In this document: positions 20,377 through 28,348 of the stretch, piece after piece
Numbering within the stretch: the first letter of the stretch is position 1
How the letters are laid out: the number at the start of each line of letters is the position of its first letter
Assembly: GCA_001612575.1 (NCBI GenBank)
Contig: LJRV01000401.1
Coordinates: 1 to 38,366, forward strand
DNA: 38,366 nt
Reading direction: 5' to 3'
Origin: Streptobacillus notomytis
GTDB taxonomy: Bacteria > Fusobacteriota > Fusobacteriia > Fusobacteriales > Leptotrichiaceae
Position numbers and translations under genes: made by a program
The notes under the pieces: generated by a model
What the model saw: only the letters and a program-made list of their open reading frames with translations
What the model was told of the DNA's origin: nothing
The model's database searches: none

Positions 20377-20440
20377 AACTATAGTTCTTATGAAAGGAGA
20401 TGTATATTTATAGTTTTTAAACTATATAATACAAAAATTT

Positions 20441-20890
20441 ATGAAAAAAATAATTACATTATTACTTTTATTAGTAGCTACGCTTTCTTTTTCTGATAAA
20501 AAAGAGGCATTTGGAGTTTGGATAACAGAGGCTAGTTCAAGTGGAAATAGAATTATAGTTGAGATTTATGAAAAAGATAATAAATTCCATGGAAAAATAT
20601 TAGAATTAACTGATAGATTTGATAGTGAAGGGAATTTAAAAAAAGATAGTAATAATCCTGATAAATCAAAACAAGATAGAACATTAGAAGGTATAGATTT
20701 TGTTAGCGGGTTTACATATAATGAATCTAATAATACTTATGAAAACGGAACTATTTATGATCCATCAAGTGGAAAAACTTATGATAGTTATATGCAATTA
20801 CAAGAAGATGGAACTTTAAAAGTTAGAGGATATATTGGTATTTCATTAATAGGTAAAACACAAATTTGGAAAAGATACGAAAAAATGTAA
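20441..20890 (+). CDS. Exported DUF2147 protein
   Basis: 149 residues, the only intact plus-strand protein gene in the window. Signal peptide MKKIITLLLLLVATLSFS, then a DUF2147 domain: GVWITEASSSGNRIIVEIYE, GTIYDPSSGKTYDSYMQLQE and the family ending LKVRGYIGISLIGKTQIWKR. The family is lipocalin-like in fold and of unknown role; the location would be periplasmic. No Shine-Dalgarno lies near the ATG: the GAAAGGAG at 20392-20399 is 41 bases away, with a possible AT hairpin (20409-20426) between. No in-frame start is found closer to it. It is transcribed divergently from the atp operon and ends at a shared terminator. Confidence 0.88.
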   Translation: MKKIITLLLLLVATLSFSDKKEAFGVWITEASSSGNRIIVEIYEKDNKFHGKILELTDRFDSEGNLKKDSNNPDKSKQDRTLEGIDFVSGFTYNESNNTYENGTIYDPSSGKTYDSYMQLQEDGTLKVRGYIGISLIGKTQIWKRYEKM

Positions 20891-20894
20891 TAAA

Positions 20895-20924
20895 AAAGGG
20901 TATGATAATATTATCATACCCTTT
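20895..20924. terminator. Bidirectional terminator between DUF2147 gene and lysS
   Basis: A near-perfect palindrome, AAAGGGTATGATAA / TTATCATACCCTTT, with a 2-base centre. On the minus strand it is followed by T6; on the plus strand by TTTATATATT. It serves convergent genes on both sides. Confidence 0.88.
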
Positions 20925-20929
20925 ATATA

Positions 20930-22420
20930 TTATTCAAAATGTGTTTCCTTTTTTAAAGTAGGGAACATAATTACATCTCTTATAGATGATGAATTTGTAA
21001 GTAACATTACAAGTCTATCTATACCTATTCCAAGTCCTCCAGCAGGTGGCATTCCATATTCTAAAGCTCTAATATAGTCTAAATCCATTTCAGATGCTTC
21101 ATCATCTCCATTTTCTTTTGCTCTAACCTGTTCTTCAAATCTTTCTTTTTGATCTTTAGGATCATTTAACTCAGAATAAGCATTACCATATTCTCTTCCT
21201 GTAATAAATAGCTCAAATCTATCTACCCATTCACTTTCCCCTTTAGAATTTTTAGATAAAGGTGAGATTTCTTTTGGATAATCTGTAACAAATGTTGGAT
21301 TAACAATAGTATGTTCTACCTTTTCTTCAAATAATAAGTTTAAAATACCAAATTTAGTATAACTCTTATCCTTATCTAAATGTATACCCAGTCCCTTAGC
21401 AAATTCTATTGCTGATTCATCAGTAGTATTTTCATCCATAACAAAACCTGTATGTTCTCTAACTATTTCTCTCATAGTTACTCTTCTCCAAGGTTTTTCA
21501 AGATTTATAGTTTTATCTTCATAAGGTATTTCGTAAGTTCCATATAGATGATAAGTAAGTGATGAAATTAAATCCTCAGTAATATTCATCATATCATTAA
21601 AATCAGCATAGGCTTGATAAAGTTCCATCATAGTAAATTCTGGATTATGTTTAATAGATACTCCTTCATTTCTAAAGTTTCTATTTATTTCAAAAACTTT
21701 TTCAAATCCTCCAACTAATAGTCTTTTTAAATAAAGCTCTGGTGCTATTCTTAAATACATATCCATATCTAAAGCGTTATGATGAGTAATAAATGGTCTT
21801 GCATTTGCACCACCTAAAGTAGGATGTAACATAGGAGTTTCAACTTCTAAAAATCCTTTTTTCTCTAAATATGTTCTGAAATATCTAATTATTTCAAATC
21901 TTTTTTTCATAGTATCCATAACTTCAGGATTCATAACTAAATCAATATATCTTTGTCTATAACGCATTTCAATGTTTTGAAGTCCAGAAAACTTATCAGG
22001 AAGGGGTCTAATATTTTTAGATAATATCTCTAAATGTGATGCTTTAATTGTTAACTCACCTGTTTGTGTACGAAATAATTTACCTACTAATCCAACAAAA
22101 TCTCCTGTCGCAAGTCTTTTAAATGTTTCGTATTCTTCTTCCCCTATTTCGTCTTTTTTAGCATAAATTTGAATTTTCCCTGTAGGATCTTGAATGTGTG
22201 CGAACCCATTTTTACCCATTCTTCTATATGACATTATTCTTCCAGCAGTTTTAAATTCTTTTTCTGAAGATTCATCAAAGTTTAAAATACTTCCTATTTC
22301 ATCTTTTTTATCAAAATATCTTCCATATGGTTCTAATCCTAAAGATTTCAATTCATCAATTTTTCTATATTTCTCTTTCATTACATAGGTTTCATTAACT
22401 GCATTTTCTTTATTTTCCAT
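20930..22420 (-). CDS. lysS: Lysyl-tRNA synthetase, class II
   Basis: 496 residues. It attaches lysine to tRNA-Lys in the cytoplasm. The N-terminal OB-fold tRNA-binding domain is at about 55-165 (KTAGRIMSYRRMGKNGFAHI). The class II catalytic core has motif 1 near 190 (VETPMLHPTLGGANARPF), motif 2 FRNEGVSIKHNPEFTMMELY and motif 3 GLGIGIDRLVMLL. AGGAGG lies 5 bases before the ATG. The start overlaps the preceding gene by 11 bases. It is last in the mutL-rlmH unit, before the bidirectional terminator. Confidence 0.97.
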   Translation of the reverse strand: MENKENAVNETYVMKEKYRKIDELKSLGLEPYGRYFDKKDEIGSILNFDESSEKEFKTAGRIMSYRRMGKNGFAHIQDPTGKIQIYAKKDEIGEEEYETFKRLATGDFVGLVGKLFRTQTGELTIKASHLEILSKNIRPLPDKFSGLQNIEMRYRQRYIDLVMNPEVMDTMKKRFEIIRYFRTYLEKKGFLEVETPMLHPTLGGANARPFITHHNALDMDMYLRIAPELYLKRLLVGGFEKVFEINRNFRNEGVSIKHNPEFTMMELYQAYADFNDMMNITEDLISSLTYHLYGTYEIPYEDKTINLEKPWRRVTMREIVREHTGFVMDENTTDESAIEFAKGLGIHLDKDKSYTKFGILNLLFEEKVEHTIVNPTFVTDYPKEISPLSKNSKGESEWVDRFELFITGREYGNAYSELNDPKDQKERFEEQVRAKENGDDEASEMDLDYIRALEYGMPPAGGLGIGIDRLVMLLTNSSSIRDVIMFPTLKKETHFE

Positions 22421-22784
22421 TTATTCCTCCTAAGTTAATTTTAACTTCAAAACTTGAAATTAAATTTTCTATATCCCTATCACTATATATATTATACACT
22501 AATTTAAACCAACTTTTTCCCTTTTCAATCTCCTTTGTTAATATATATACTTGCATCTCTAAACCATTCATTTTTATTAATGACATAGTTAATCTACCTT
22601 TTATATATCTATGTAAGTATTCTATTTCCCCAATTTTTTCTAGTAACATCTCATTTTCATGAAATTTCCATAAATATTTTTCATTATTATATATATAACT
22701 TAATTCACTATTATGATACTTAAATTCTATATTTTCAATTAAACTAACATCCCCTGTGAAATTATCTTTTATTTCAATTTTCAT
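22410..22784 (-). CDS. Conserved small protein, possible DUF1934 (YwiB-like)
   Basis: 124 residues, no signal or membrane segment. Strand-rich pattern: MKIEIKDNFTGDVSLIENIEF, then LTMSLIKMNGLEMQVYILTK and FKLVYNIYS before a last strand, LISSFEVKINLGG. This order resembles the calycin-like beta-barrel of DUF1934, but the match is judged from pattern alone. It is tightly packed: 8 bases after the DUF1292-like gene, and its last codons overlap the lysS start. Function unknown. Confidence 0.6.
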   Translation of the reverse strand: MKIEIKDNFTGDVSLIENIEFKYHNSELSYIYNNEKYLWKFHENEMLLEKIGEIEYLHRYIKGRLTMSLIKMNGLEMQVYILTKEIEKGKSWFKLVYNIYSDRDIENLISSFEVKINLGGINGK

Positions 22785-22792
22785 ATTTATTC

Positions 22793-23215
22793 CTAATTTT
22801 CAAATTTTTCATCATCAAATAGGTCATCAAGGAAAGTGTCTATATCCTCATCATCTTCATCTGAATAATCATTTAATAACCCCATATCATCTTCTATATA
22901 ATTATCCTCTAATCCATTATCATCATTAAAAGCTGGATCAAAATCATTATAATCATTTTCTTCATACCAATTAAATTCTTTTTCATTTATCTTGTATGAT
23001 TCTTCTTGAAAACTATCTAATACATTTTCTTCTTCATCTTCATCTTCTACTAAAATCAAGTCATCATCATCATAAAAAAATACTTTTTTAATTCCATATT
23101 CATTTTCACATATCAAATATTCTATACCTGCATACGGAAATTCCCCAATACATGTAAAATACTCTAAACTTTCATTTACATCATATTCAAATTCATCACC
23201 TATTGTATACATCAA
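22793..23215 (-). CDS. Acidic DUF1292-like protein
   Basis: 140 residues. The first 55 residues (FTCIGEFPYAGIEYLICENE, then GIKKVFFYDDDDLILVEDED) match the DUF1292 pattern of a small strand-rich domain followed by acidic residues. The rest is an unusually long acidic and Asn-rich tail (for example DFDPAFNDDNGLEDNY and YSDEDDEDIDTFLDDLFDD). The family is cytoplasmic and uncharacterised in Firmicutes and Fusobacteria. It lies between rlmH and the DUF1934-like gene with gaps under 10 bases, so co-transcription is likely. Confidence 0.65.
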   Translation of the reverse strand: MMYTIGDEFEYDVNESLEYFTCIGEFPYAGIEYLICENEYGIKKVFFYDDDDLILVEDEDEEENVLDSFQEESYKINEKEFNWYEENDYNDFDPAFNDDNGLEDNYIEDDMGLLNDYSDEDDEDIDTFLDDLFDDEKFEN

Positions 23216-23224
23216 AAACTCCTC

Positions 23225-23689
23225 CTATTTATGATATTTAATATTATTTTCTATACATATACTTCTATAAATTTGTTCTATAAGAATAAGTCTCATTAAT
23301 TGATGTGGGAACGTCATTTTAGAAAAACTTAATTTAAAATCTGCTAATTTTCTAACTTCATCATTATATCCATTAGAACCACCTATAATGAAATTTATTT
23401 CACTATAGTTTAATTTTAAATTAGATATTTTATAAGCTAATTTTTCACTTGTAATATTTTCACCTTTAATATCTAATAATATATTGTATCCAGAATTTTT
23501 ATTTATATTTTCTATTAATAATCTTGATTCTTTATTAATAGAAAAATTAATATTATTGTCTGCTTCTTCTTTTAATTCAATAATATTGATTTTAACATAT
23601 TTAGATAACCTTTTTAAAAATTCTTCTATACCATCAATTATATATTTTTCCTTTATTTTTCCAACACAAATTAAATTAATTTTTAACAC
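23225..23689 (-). CDS. rlmH: 23S rRNA (pseudouridine1915-N3)-methyltransferase
   Basis: 154 residues from GTG at 23689 (MLKINLICVGKIKEKY), with AAGGTGG 6 bases upstream. A TTG six codons earlier opens the same frame but lacks a ribosome site. SPOUT-fold marks: FIIGGSNGYNDEV (SAM-binding knot), KLSFSKMTFPHQLMRLILIE, QIYRSICIENN and terminal YHK. It methylates the tip of helix 69 in assembled 70S ribosomes. It lies downstream of mutL in the same direction. Confidence 0.95.
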   Translation of the reverse strand: MLKINLICVGKIKEKYIIDGIEEFLKRLSKYVKINIIELKEEADNNINFSINKESRLLIENINKNSGYNILLDIKGENITSEKLAYKISNLKLNYSEINFIIGGSNGYNDEVRKLADFKLSFSKMTFPHQLMRLILIEQIYRSICIENNIKYHK

Positions 23690-23740
23690 AAAAATCCACC
23701 TTACCAAGTTTATATATCATATATAGAAGGAAAAGTCAAG

Positions 23741-25549
23741 TTATTTAACACGTCCAAACATTTTGTCTAAATCGTATTTAGATATTTTAGATATAATAGG
23801 TCTTCCATGAGGACAAGTATACTTACCTACTTCATGTAATCTTCTTACCATATTTTGCATTTCTTTAATATTTAATTTTTGACCTGCTTTAATAGCTCCT
23901 CTACAAGACATAGATATTATTATTTTTTCTCTAATATCTCCTACCTTATTTTTATTCTTTAAATCAATTAATATATTTTCTAAAATATTAGTTACACTCT
24001 CTCTAAAATTAAAGTTAGGAACTGCCCTTAAAGCTATTTGATTATTTGAAATCTCATCAATTTCAAAACCAAGCCCTTCAAATATCTCCATATTACTAAA
24101 TATTATATCCTTATCAACAGGAGTAATATCTATTAATTCAGGCAAAAGAAGTATTTGAGAACTAATTTGCTTTTTTTCAAAATTAGCCATTAATTCTTCA
24201 TAAAGCAATCTTTCATGTATAATATGTTGATCATATATTTCCAAATTATTATCTCTGCTAACTAATATATATGTATCAAATATTTGACCTAATACTTCAT
24301 AATATTTTACTTCCCCTTCTTTTTTTTCAAAAAATGGTTGTAAATACTCTGATTTTTTTTCTTCTTTTTCTAATATAATCTCTTCCTCTTCTTTCTCATA
24401 AAAAGGATTTTCATATATTAACTTAGATTCTTTTACCTCAAAATCCGTTTTTTCCTTAAACAATAAAGGCTCAGTAATAATTTCTTCTTCATCTTTTAAT
24501 AATGTATTTAAAGGTTCATATTTTATTTTTACATCATCTTCAACTATTTCTTTGGTTTTAGGTATTAATGTAGGCTGCCAAGATCTTCTATCAAACTCAT
24601 AAAAGAAATTTTCAATAGATCTTTTAATATCTCCATATACTATTTTTTCATCAGAGAATTTTATAATTTTCTTACTTGGATGTACATTTACATCTATTTC
24701 TTGTGGATTTACATCATACATTAGTATAACAAAAGGATATTTCCCTCTCATTAATTTAGTATAATAAGCATCTATAACTGCCCTATCAATCAAATTAGAT
24801 TTAACATACCTACCGTTAACATAAGTGTATATATATTCTTTTGATGACCTTAAAATTTCAACATTACCTAAATACCCATATTCAAATTTCTCTAAATTTT
24901 TAAGTACATTCTTACCAAAAAGCTCAAAAATAGTATTTTCCATACCATTACCTGTCGTTTTTAAAGTAGTTTTACCATCTATATATAGAGTTATTGAAAC
25001 ATGTGGGTTAGCTAAAGCCTCTTTAAGAACTATATCTTTAATCTTATTATATTCAGTTCCTTCTTTTCTTAAAAATTTCTTTCTTGCTGGTGTGTTATAA
25101 AACAGATCCCTTATTTCTATCTCAGTTCCTATGCTTCTAGAAAAACTTTCATATTTTCTAACTACTCCAGCATAAGCATTAAGTATTGTTCCCATTTTAT
25201 CTTCTGCTGTTTTACTACTAATAGAAAGCTTTGAAACAGCTGCAATTGAAGCTAATGCCTCTCCTCTAAATCCATATGTACGTAAATTAAATATATCTTC
25301 TTTAGTAGATATCTTAGATGTAGCATGTCTTTCTATACTTAAAAGTACATCTTCTCTACTCATACCTTTTCCATTATCTAATATTTTTACATATATTCCT
25401 CCATTTAATACCTCTATTTGTATAGATGTTGATCCTGCATCTAAAGAATTTTCAAGAAGTTCTTTTATCATACTTGCTGGATTTTCTACAACTTCACCAG
25501 CTGCAATAATATTTGAAATACTATCATCTAATATTTTTATAAGAGCCAT
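23741..25549 (-). CDS. mutL: DNA mismatch repair protein MutL (endonuclease type)
   Basis: 602 residues from ATG at 25549 (MALIKILDDSISNIIAAGEV). A GTG six codons upstream lacks a ribosome site. The N-terminal GHKL ATPase has KELLENSLDAGS (E33), DNGKGM and YGFRGEALASIAAV. An acidic linker, about 335-415, precedes the C-terminal dimerisation domain. That domain has YDQHIIHERLLYEE, matching the nicking-endonuclease motif DQHA-x2-E-x4-E except Ile for Ala, and also SCRGAIKAG and CPHGRP, which complete the metal site. So it should nick DNA itself, as in organisms without MutH. mutS is not in the window. First gene of a five-gene unit ending with lysS. Confidence 0.95.
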   Translation of the reverse strand: MALIKILDDSISNIIAAGEVVENPASMIKELLENSLDAGSTSIQIEVLNGGIYVKILDNGKGMSREDVLLSIERHATSKISTKEDIFNLRTYGFRGEALASIAAVSKLSISSKTAEDKMGTILNAYAGVVRKYESFSRSIGTEIEIRDLFYNTPARKKFLRKEGTEYNKIKDIVLKEALANPHVSITLYIDGKTTLKTTGNGMENTIFELFGKNVLKNLEKFEYGYLGNVEILRSSKEYIYTYVNGRYVKSNLIDRAVIDAYYTKLMRGKYPFVILMYDVNPQEIDVNVHPSKKIIKFSDEKIVYGDIKRSIENFFYEFDRRSWQPTLIPKTKEIVEDDVKIKYEPLNTLLKDEEEIITEPLLFKEKTDFEVKESKLIYENPFYEKEEEEIILEKEEKKSEYLQPFFEKKEGEVKYYEVLGQIFDTYILVSRDNNLEIYDQHIIHERLLYEELMANFEKKQISSQILLLPELIDITPVDKDIIFSNMEIFEGLGFEIDEISNNQIALRAVPNFNFRESVTNILENILIDLKNKNKVGDIREKIIISMSCRGAIKAGQKLNIKEMQNMVRRLHEVGKYTCPHGRPIISKISKYDLDKMFGRVK

Positions 25550-25588
25550 ATTTATCACTTCTTTCACTAGTTAATATTTTAATAAAAT

Positions 25589-25617
25589 GATATCATAAAT
25601 ACTTGAAATAAGCAAAG
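25589..25617 (-). promoter_or_regulatory. Probable promoter of mutL
   Basis: Minus-strand TTGCTT (25617-25612), 17-base spacer, TATCAT (25594-25589). It is divergent from the plus-strand promoter at 25625-25653. Confidence 0.55.
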
Positions 25618-25624
25618 ATAATAA

Positions 25625-25653
25625 TTGAAAAAATAGTAAAATACTGCTATAAT
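25625..25653 (+). promoter_or_regulatory. Promoter of the candidate structured RNA
   Basis: TTGAAA (25625-25630), 17-base spacer, perfect TATAAT (25648-25653). Transcription would begin near 25660, at the first base of the closing stem of the RNA. Confidence 0.7.
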
Positions 25654-25658
25654 TAATT

Positions 25659-25855
25659 TGCGAAAATATTCGGAATAGTGATAACATATTTTTGGGCTTT
25701 ACTCTTTGGAAAAGGGGCTGTCACTGTTAATGTATGCTTAAAGAAATCACGAAATGACATAGAGCTTTTACGGATCTTATAATATCTAATATATGGCTAC
25801 CACGTTTTATTTATAAGGCGACCAATTCTCATCACTCCGGTATTTTGGCTTATAT
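25659..25855 (+). ncRNA. Candidate structured non-coding RNA, possibly 6S RNA
   Basis: About 195 bases between a consensus promoter and a strong terminator, with no credible protein gene. Its ends pair: GC-AAAATA (25660-25668) with TATTTT-GC (25841-25849), CGGA (25671-25674) with TCCG (25836-25839), GTGAT (25678-25682) with ATCAC (25831-25835), and TTGG (25692-25695) with CCAA (25822-25825). This gives a long, interrupted closing helix. An inner hairpin CTCTTT/AAAGGG lies near 25702-25716. The GC content is visibly higher than in the flanks. Size, bulged end helix and own promoter fit 6S RNA (ssrS), the RNA polymerase-binding regulator. No tmRNA, RNase P or SRP RNA signature is seen. The RNA is well supported; the 6S identity is a hypothesis. 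Confidence 0.55.
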
Positions 25856-25900
25856 AAAAAAGTCTGAAATTTTTAATATATTAAAGTTTCAGACTTTTTT
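25856..25900. terminator. Bidirectional terminator between the candidate RNA and the nan operon
   Basis: Stem AAAAAAGTCTGAAA (25856-25869) with TTTCAGACTTTTTT (25887-25900), giving a T6 run on both strands. It ends the sialic acid operon (minus) and the candidate RNA (plus). Confidence 0.9.
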
Positions 25901-25912
25901 GATTATAATAAA

Positions 25913-26164
25913 TTACTTATTTTTTCTAAATAAGTATATTATAATATTTAACAATGCACTTGTAACTACTATAGGCATGTAGTTAAAATACATTGCATAA
26001 GTTCTAGAATGATAAGGAATTACAAATAACATAATAACTCCAACCATATTAATTATTAATGGTGGTAAATATAACTTATTTGTGACCTTATTTAAAAAAA
26101 ATGTAAATAATAGTGATCCTAATATATATAACTTACTATAATAAAACCATAATAAAACTATCAC
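25913..26164 (-). CDS. Small membrane protein at the end of the sialic acid operon
   Basis: 83 residues, GTG start 13 bases after the solute-binding gene, weak AAGGGTG ribosome site. Three hydrophobic segments (LYILGSLLFTFFL; LPPLIINMVGVIMLFVI; MPIVVTSALLNIIIYLF) and a basic tail, RKNK. The layout resembles DUF2651 small membrane proteins, judged by pattern only. No enzyme motif. Being last in a transporter operon, it may be an accessory of uptake, but nothing in the sequence shows this. Confidence 0.6.
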   Translation of the reverse strand: MIVLLWFYYSKLYILGSLLFTFFLNKVTNKLYLPPLIINMVGVIMLFVIPYHSRTYAMYFNYMPIVVTSALLNIIIYLFRKNK

Positions 26165-26177
26165 AACTCATACACCC

Positions 26178-27479
26178 TTATTTCGCATCTTCAATTGTCT
26201 TAGTTGCATCTATAACAAACTTATCTAGTCCATCTTTAGGACTAATTTGTCCATTTAATACAGCTTGCACCATATTTGACCATAATGGTCTCATTTGAGC
26301 AAATCCATCTATAGTGTTGTAATATGGTCCATAATTTCCATTTATAGATTCTATAAATCTAGTTTCCTCATCATCACCATAAAGTCCTGTTTTCCCAACT
26401 GGTGAGAAGTTTCTAGTTGCCTTAAGAGCTCTTTGACCCCATACTTCATCATTAATTACAAAATCTATAAATTTTTTAGAAGCTTCAATTTTAGCTTTAT
26501 CCCCATTATTAAATACAGCTCCTCCTGCAAGCAACATCTCATATTTAGCCTGTCCACTACTATTTGGCATAGCTACATATACAGGATCTAACTTACCTTT
26601 TTCTATAGCTATTTGATTTCCTCTTATAGCATTTAATCCAGGTGAGTAAATCATAGTACCTGCTGAAAGTCCACTTCTAAATGCTTCTAAAGCATCTTTT
26701 GCCTCTGATGAAACACCATCTCCTAATAATCCCTTATCATGTGCTTTCTTAGCCCATTCTAAAGCCTTAATCCCCTTTTCATTATTAACTATATACTTAG
26801 TCACGTCTTTATCTGTAAGCCAAGTATCAAATAGATTAAGAACAAAAGATCTTGGTCCATGACTTCCATCTGTTGATTTATTGAAAAATATTATTGGATC
26901 TATACTTGAATCTCTTTCTTTAATAGCTGTTAATAAGGCTTCAAATTCTTCTACCGTCCAATTTCTTCCAGGTCTATTTAATGGCAACATATCAGTAACA
27001 CCTAATCTATCTGTAATAACTCTATTAAATGCCATAACAAATGGTGCAGTACCTAATGGGTATAGATAAAGTTTTCCATCATGGCTTGCAGCTGAAACTA
27101 TTGTGTCAGAATAAACAGAAATGTCAATATCAAAAGGAACTAAATATCCTTTTTTAGCCCAATCTATTACCCTTCCTGGAGCATCAATAATAACATCAGG
27201 ATTTGATTTAGAAATAATAGCAGTCTCAAGCTTTGCAGGTCCATCTGTAAAATCTATTTTTTGATATTCAACTTTAATATTTGGATTTGCTTTCTCAAAT
27301 GCTTTTATTAAAGCCATATCAAATTCTTCAGATGTTTTTAATTCAGCATCTGCATTGAAATTAGGAAAGGACCAATATTTAATTGTAACTATTCCATCTA
27401 TTTTATTATTCTTGCCACAAGAAAATATGCTAATAGATAATAAAACTGTAATTATTAACGTTTTAATTTTTTTATACAC
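26178..27479 (-). CDS. Sugar ABC transporter solute-binding lipoprotein, copy 1
   Basis: 433 residues, GTG start with AGGAGG upstream. Lipoprotein signal peptide with lipobox ISIFSC; the mature protein begins with Cys20. It belongs to the family 1 extracellular solute-binding proteins (CUT1 ABC systems), with IKYWSFPNFNADAE near the start and GLYGDDEETRFIESINGNYG near the end. Closely related to the protein encoded at 29303-30610 over the whole length; the sugar-contact region around APGRVIDWAKKGYLVPFDID is nearly the same in both. From its neighbours the ligand is probably N-acetylneuraminate or a related sialic acid. The two copies flank the permease genes, which suggests duplication and perhaps different ligand range. 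Confidence 0.9.
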   Translation of the reverse strand: MYKKIKTLIITVLLSISIFSCGKNNKIDGIVTIKYWSFPNFNADAELKTSEEFDMALIKAFEKANPNIKVEYQKIDFTDGPAKLETAIISKSNPDVIIDAPGRVIDWAKKGYLVPFDIDISVYSDTIVSAASHDGKLYLYPLGTAPFVMAFNRVITDRLGVTDMLPLNRPGRNWTVEEFEALLTAIKERDSSIDPIIFFNKSTDGSHGPRSFVLNLFDTWLTDKDVTKYIVNNEKGIKALEWAKKAHDKGLLGDGVSSEAKDALEAFRSGLSAGTMIYSPGLNAIRGNQIAIEKGKLDPVYVAMPNSSGQAKYEMLLAGGAVFNNGDKAKIEASKKFIDFVINDEVWGQRALKATRNFSPVGKTGLYGDDEETRFIESINGNYGPYYNTIDGFAQMRPLWSNMVQAVLNGQISPKDGLDKFVIDATKTIEDAK

Positions 27480-27497
27480 GATTTCCTCCTAAAATAT

Positions 27498-28331
27498 TTA
27501 TCCTTTAACAGCTCCCATAGTAACTCCTTGTGTGAAATAGCTTTGGAACATTAAAAATACTATTATCATAGGCATAGATGCAAGGGCTGCACCTGCCATT
27601 AATAATCCATAATTTAATGAAAACTCTGCAAGTTGTGCCATTGAAGCCACACCTAGTGGTAATGTTTTCATCAATTCACTATTAGTAAATATTAATTGAG
27701 AGAAATAATCATTCCAGCTTGCAATAAATGTAAATATTGCTAAAGCTCCTATTCCAGGTTTAACTATAGGTAATACTATAGATAAAAATGTTTTAAATTC
27801 TCCACAACCATCAATTTTTGCTGATTCAAGCAATTCATTAGGAACTGAATGTGAGAATTGTTTCATTAAGAATACTCCAAAAGGCCATCCTACTGCTGGT
27901 AAGATTAATGCTTGATATGTATCTATCCAACCTAATTCAGTTATAAACTTAAGTAATGGTATTAAAATTACTTGTTTAGGTAATGCCATTGCAGCAACAA
28001 ACACTATAAATAATACATTTACTCCTGGAAAACTTTTTTTAGCTAAAGCATATCCTGCAAGTGTTGCAGTTACACAAACTAATATTGTTGTCATACTAGA
28101 AATAAATACCGAATTAAAGAACCATCTTGCAGTATTATTTACTAATAATTGTCTATAGTTATCAAGAGTTGGCGAAATTGGTATCCATTGTGGTGGTATA
28201 CTTATTGCAACATCTTGTATTTTAAATGAACCTGTTAATATCCAATAAAATGGAAATATAAAGAACAGAGCAAATATAATTAATACTATTATTGATATTA
28301 CACCTAAAGGTGTTGTTTTTTTAACTTCCAT
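27498..28331 (-). CDS. Sugar ABC transporter permease (MalG type)
   Basis: 277 residues with six membrane segments. The EAA loop that contacts the ATPase is ESAKIDGCGEFKTFLSIVLP (about 190-209). The N-terminus ISIIVLIIFALFFIFPFYW and C-terminus MFQSYFTQGVTMGAVKG are typical of MalG-like CUT1 permeases. It pairs with the permease encoded just upstream (17-base gap) to form the channel. The surrounding nan genes suggest sialic acid as substrate. No ATP-binding subunit is encoded in the operon. Confidence 0.92.
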   Translation of the reverse strand: MEVKKTTPLGVISIIVLIIFALFFIFPFYWILTGSFKIQDVAISIPPQWIPISPTLDNYRQLLVNNTARWFFNSVFISSMTTILVCVTATLAGYALAKKSFPGVNVLFIVFVAAMALPKQVILIPLLKFITELGWIDTYQALILPAVGWPFGVFLMKQFSHSVPNELLESAKIDGCGEFKTFLSIVLPIVKPGIGALAIFTFIASWNDYFSQLIFTNSELMKTLPLGVASMAQLAEFSLNYGLLMAGAALASMPMIIVFLMFQSYFTQGVTMGAVKG

Positions 28332-28348
28332 ACTTTCTCCTAACCTAA

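Noticed and set aside
20400-20420. Six-codon leader frame (ATG TAT ATT TAT AGT TTT TAA) before the DUF2147 gene
   Set aside because: The ATG overlaps the Shine-Dalgarno with no spacing, so initiation there is unlikely.
25653-25760. 35-codon minus-strand frame (MSFRDFFKHTLTVTAPFPKS and onward) inside the mutL-nan gap
   Set aside because: It lies within the plus-strand structured RNA, has no ribosome site, and the paired ends explain the sequence better.
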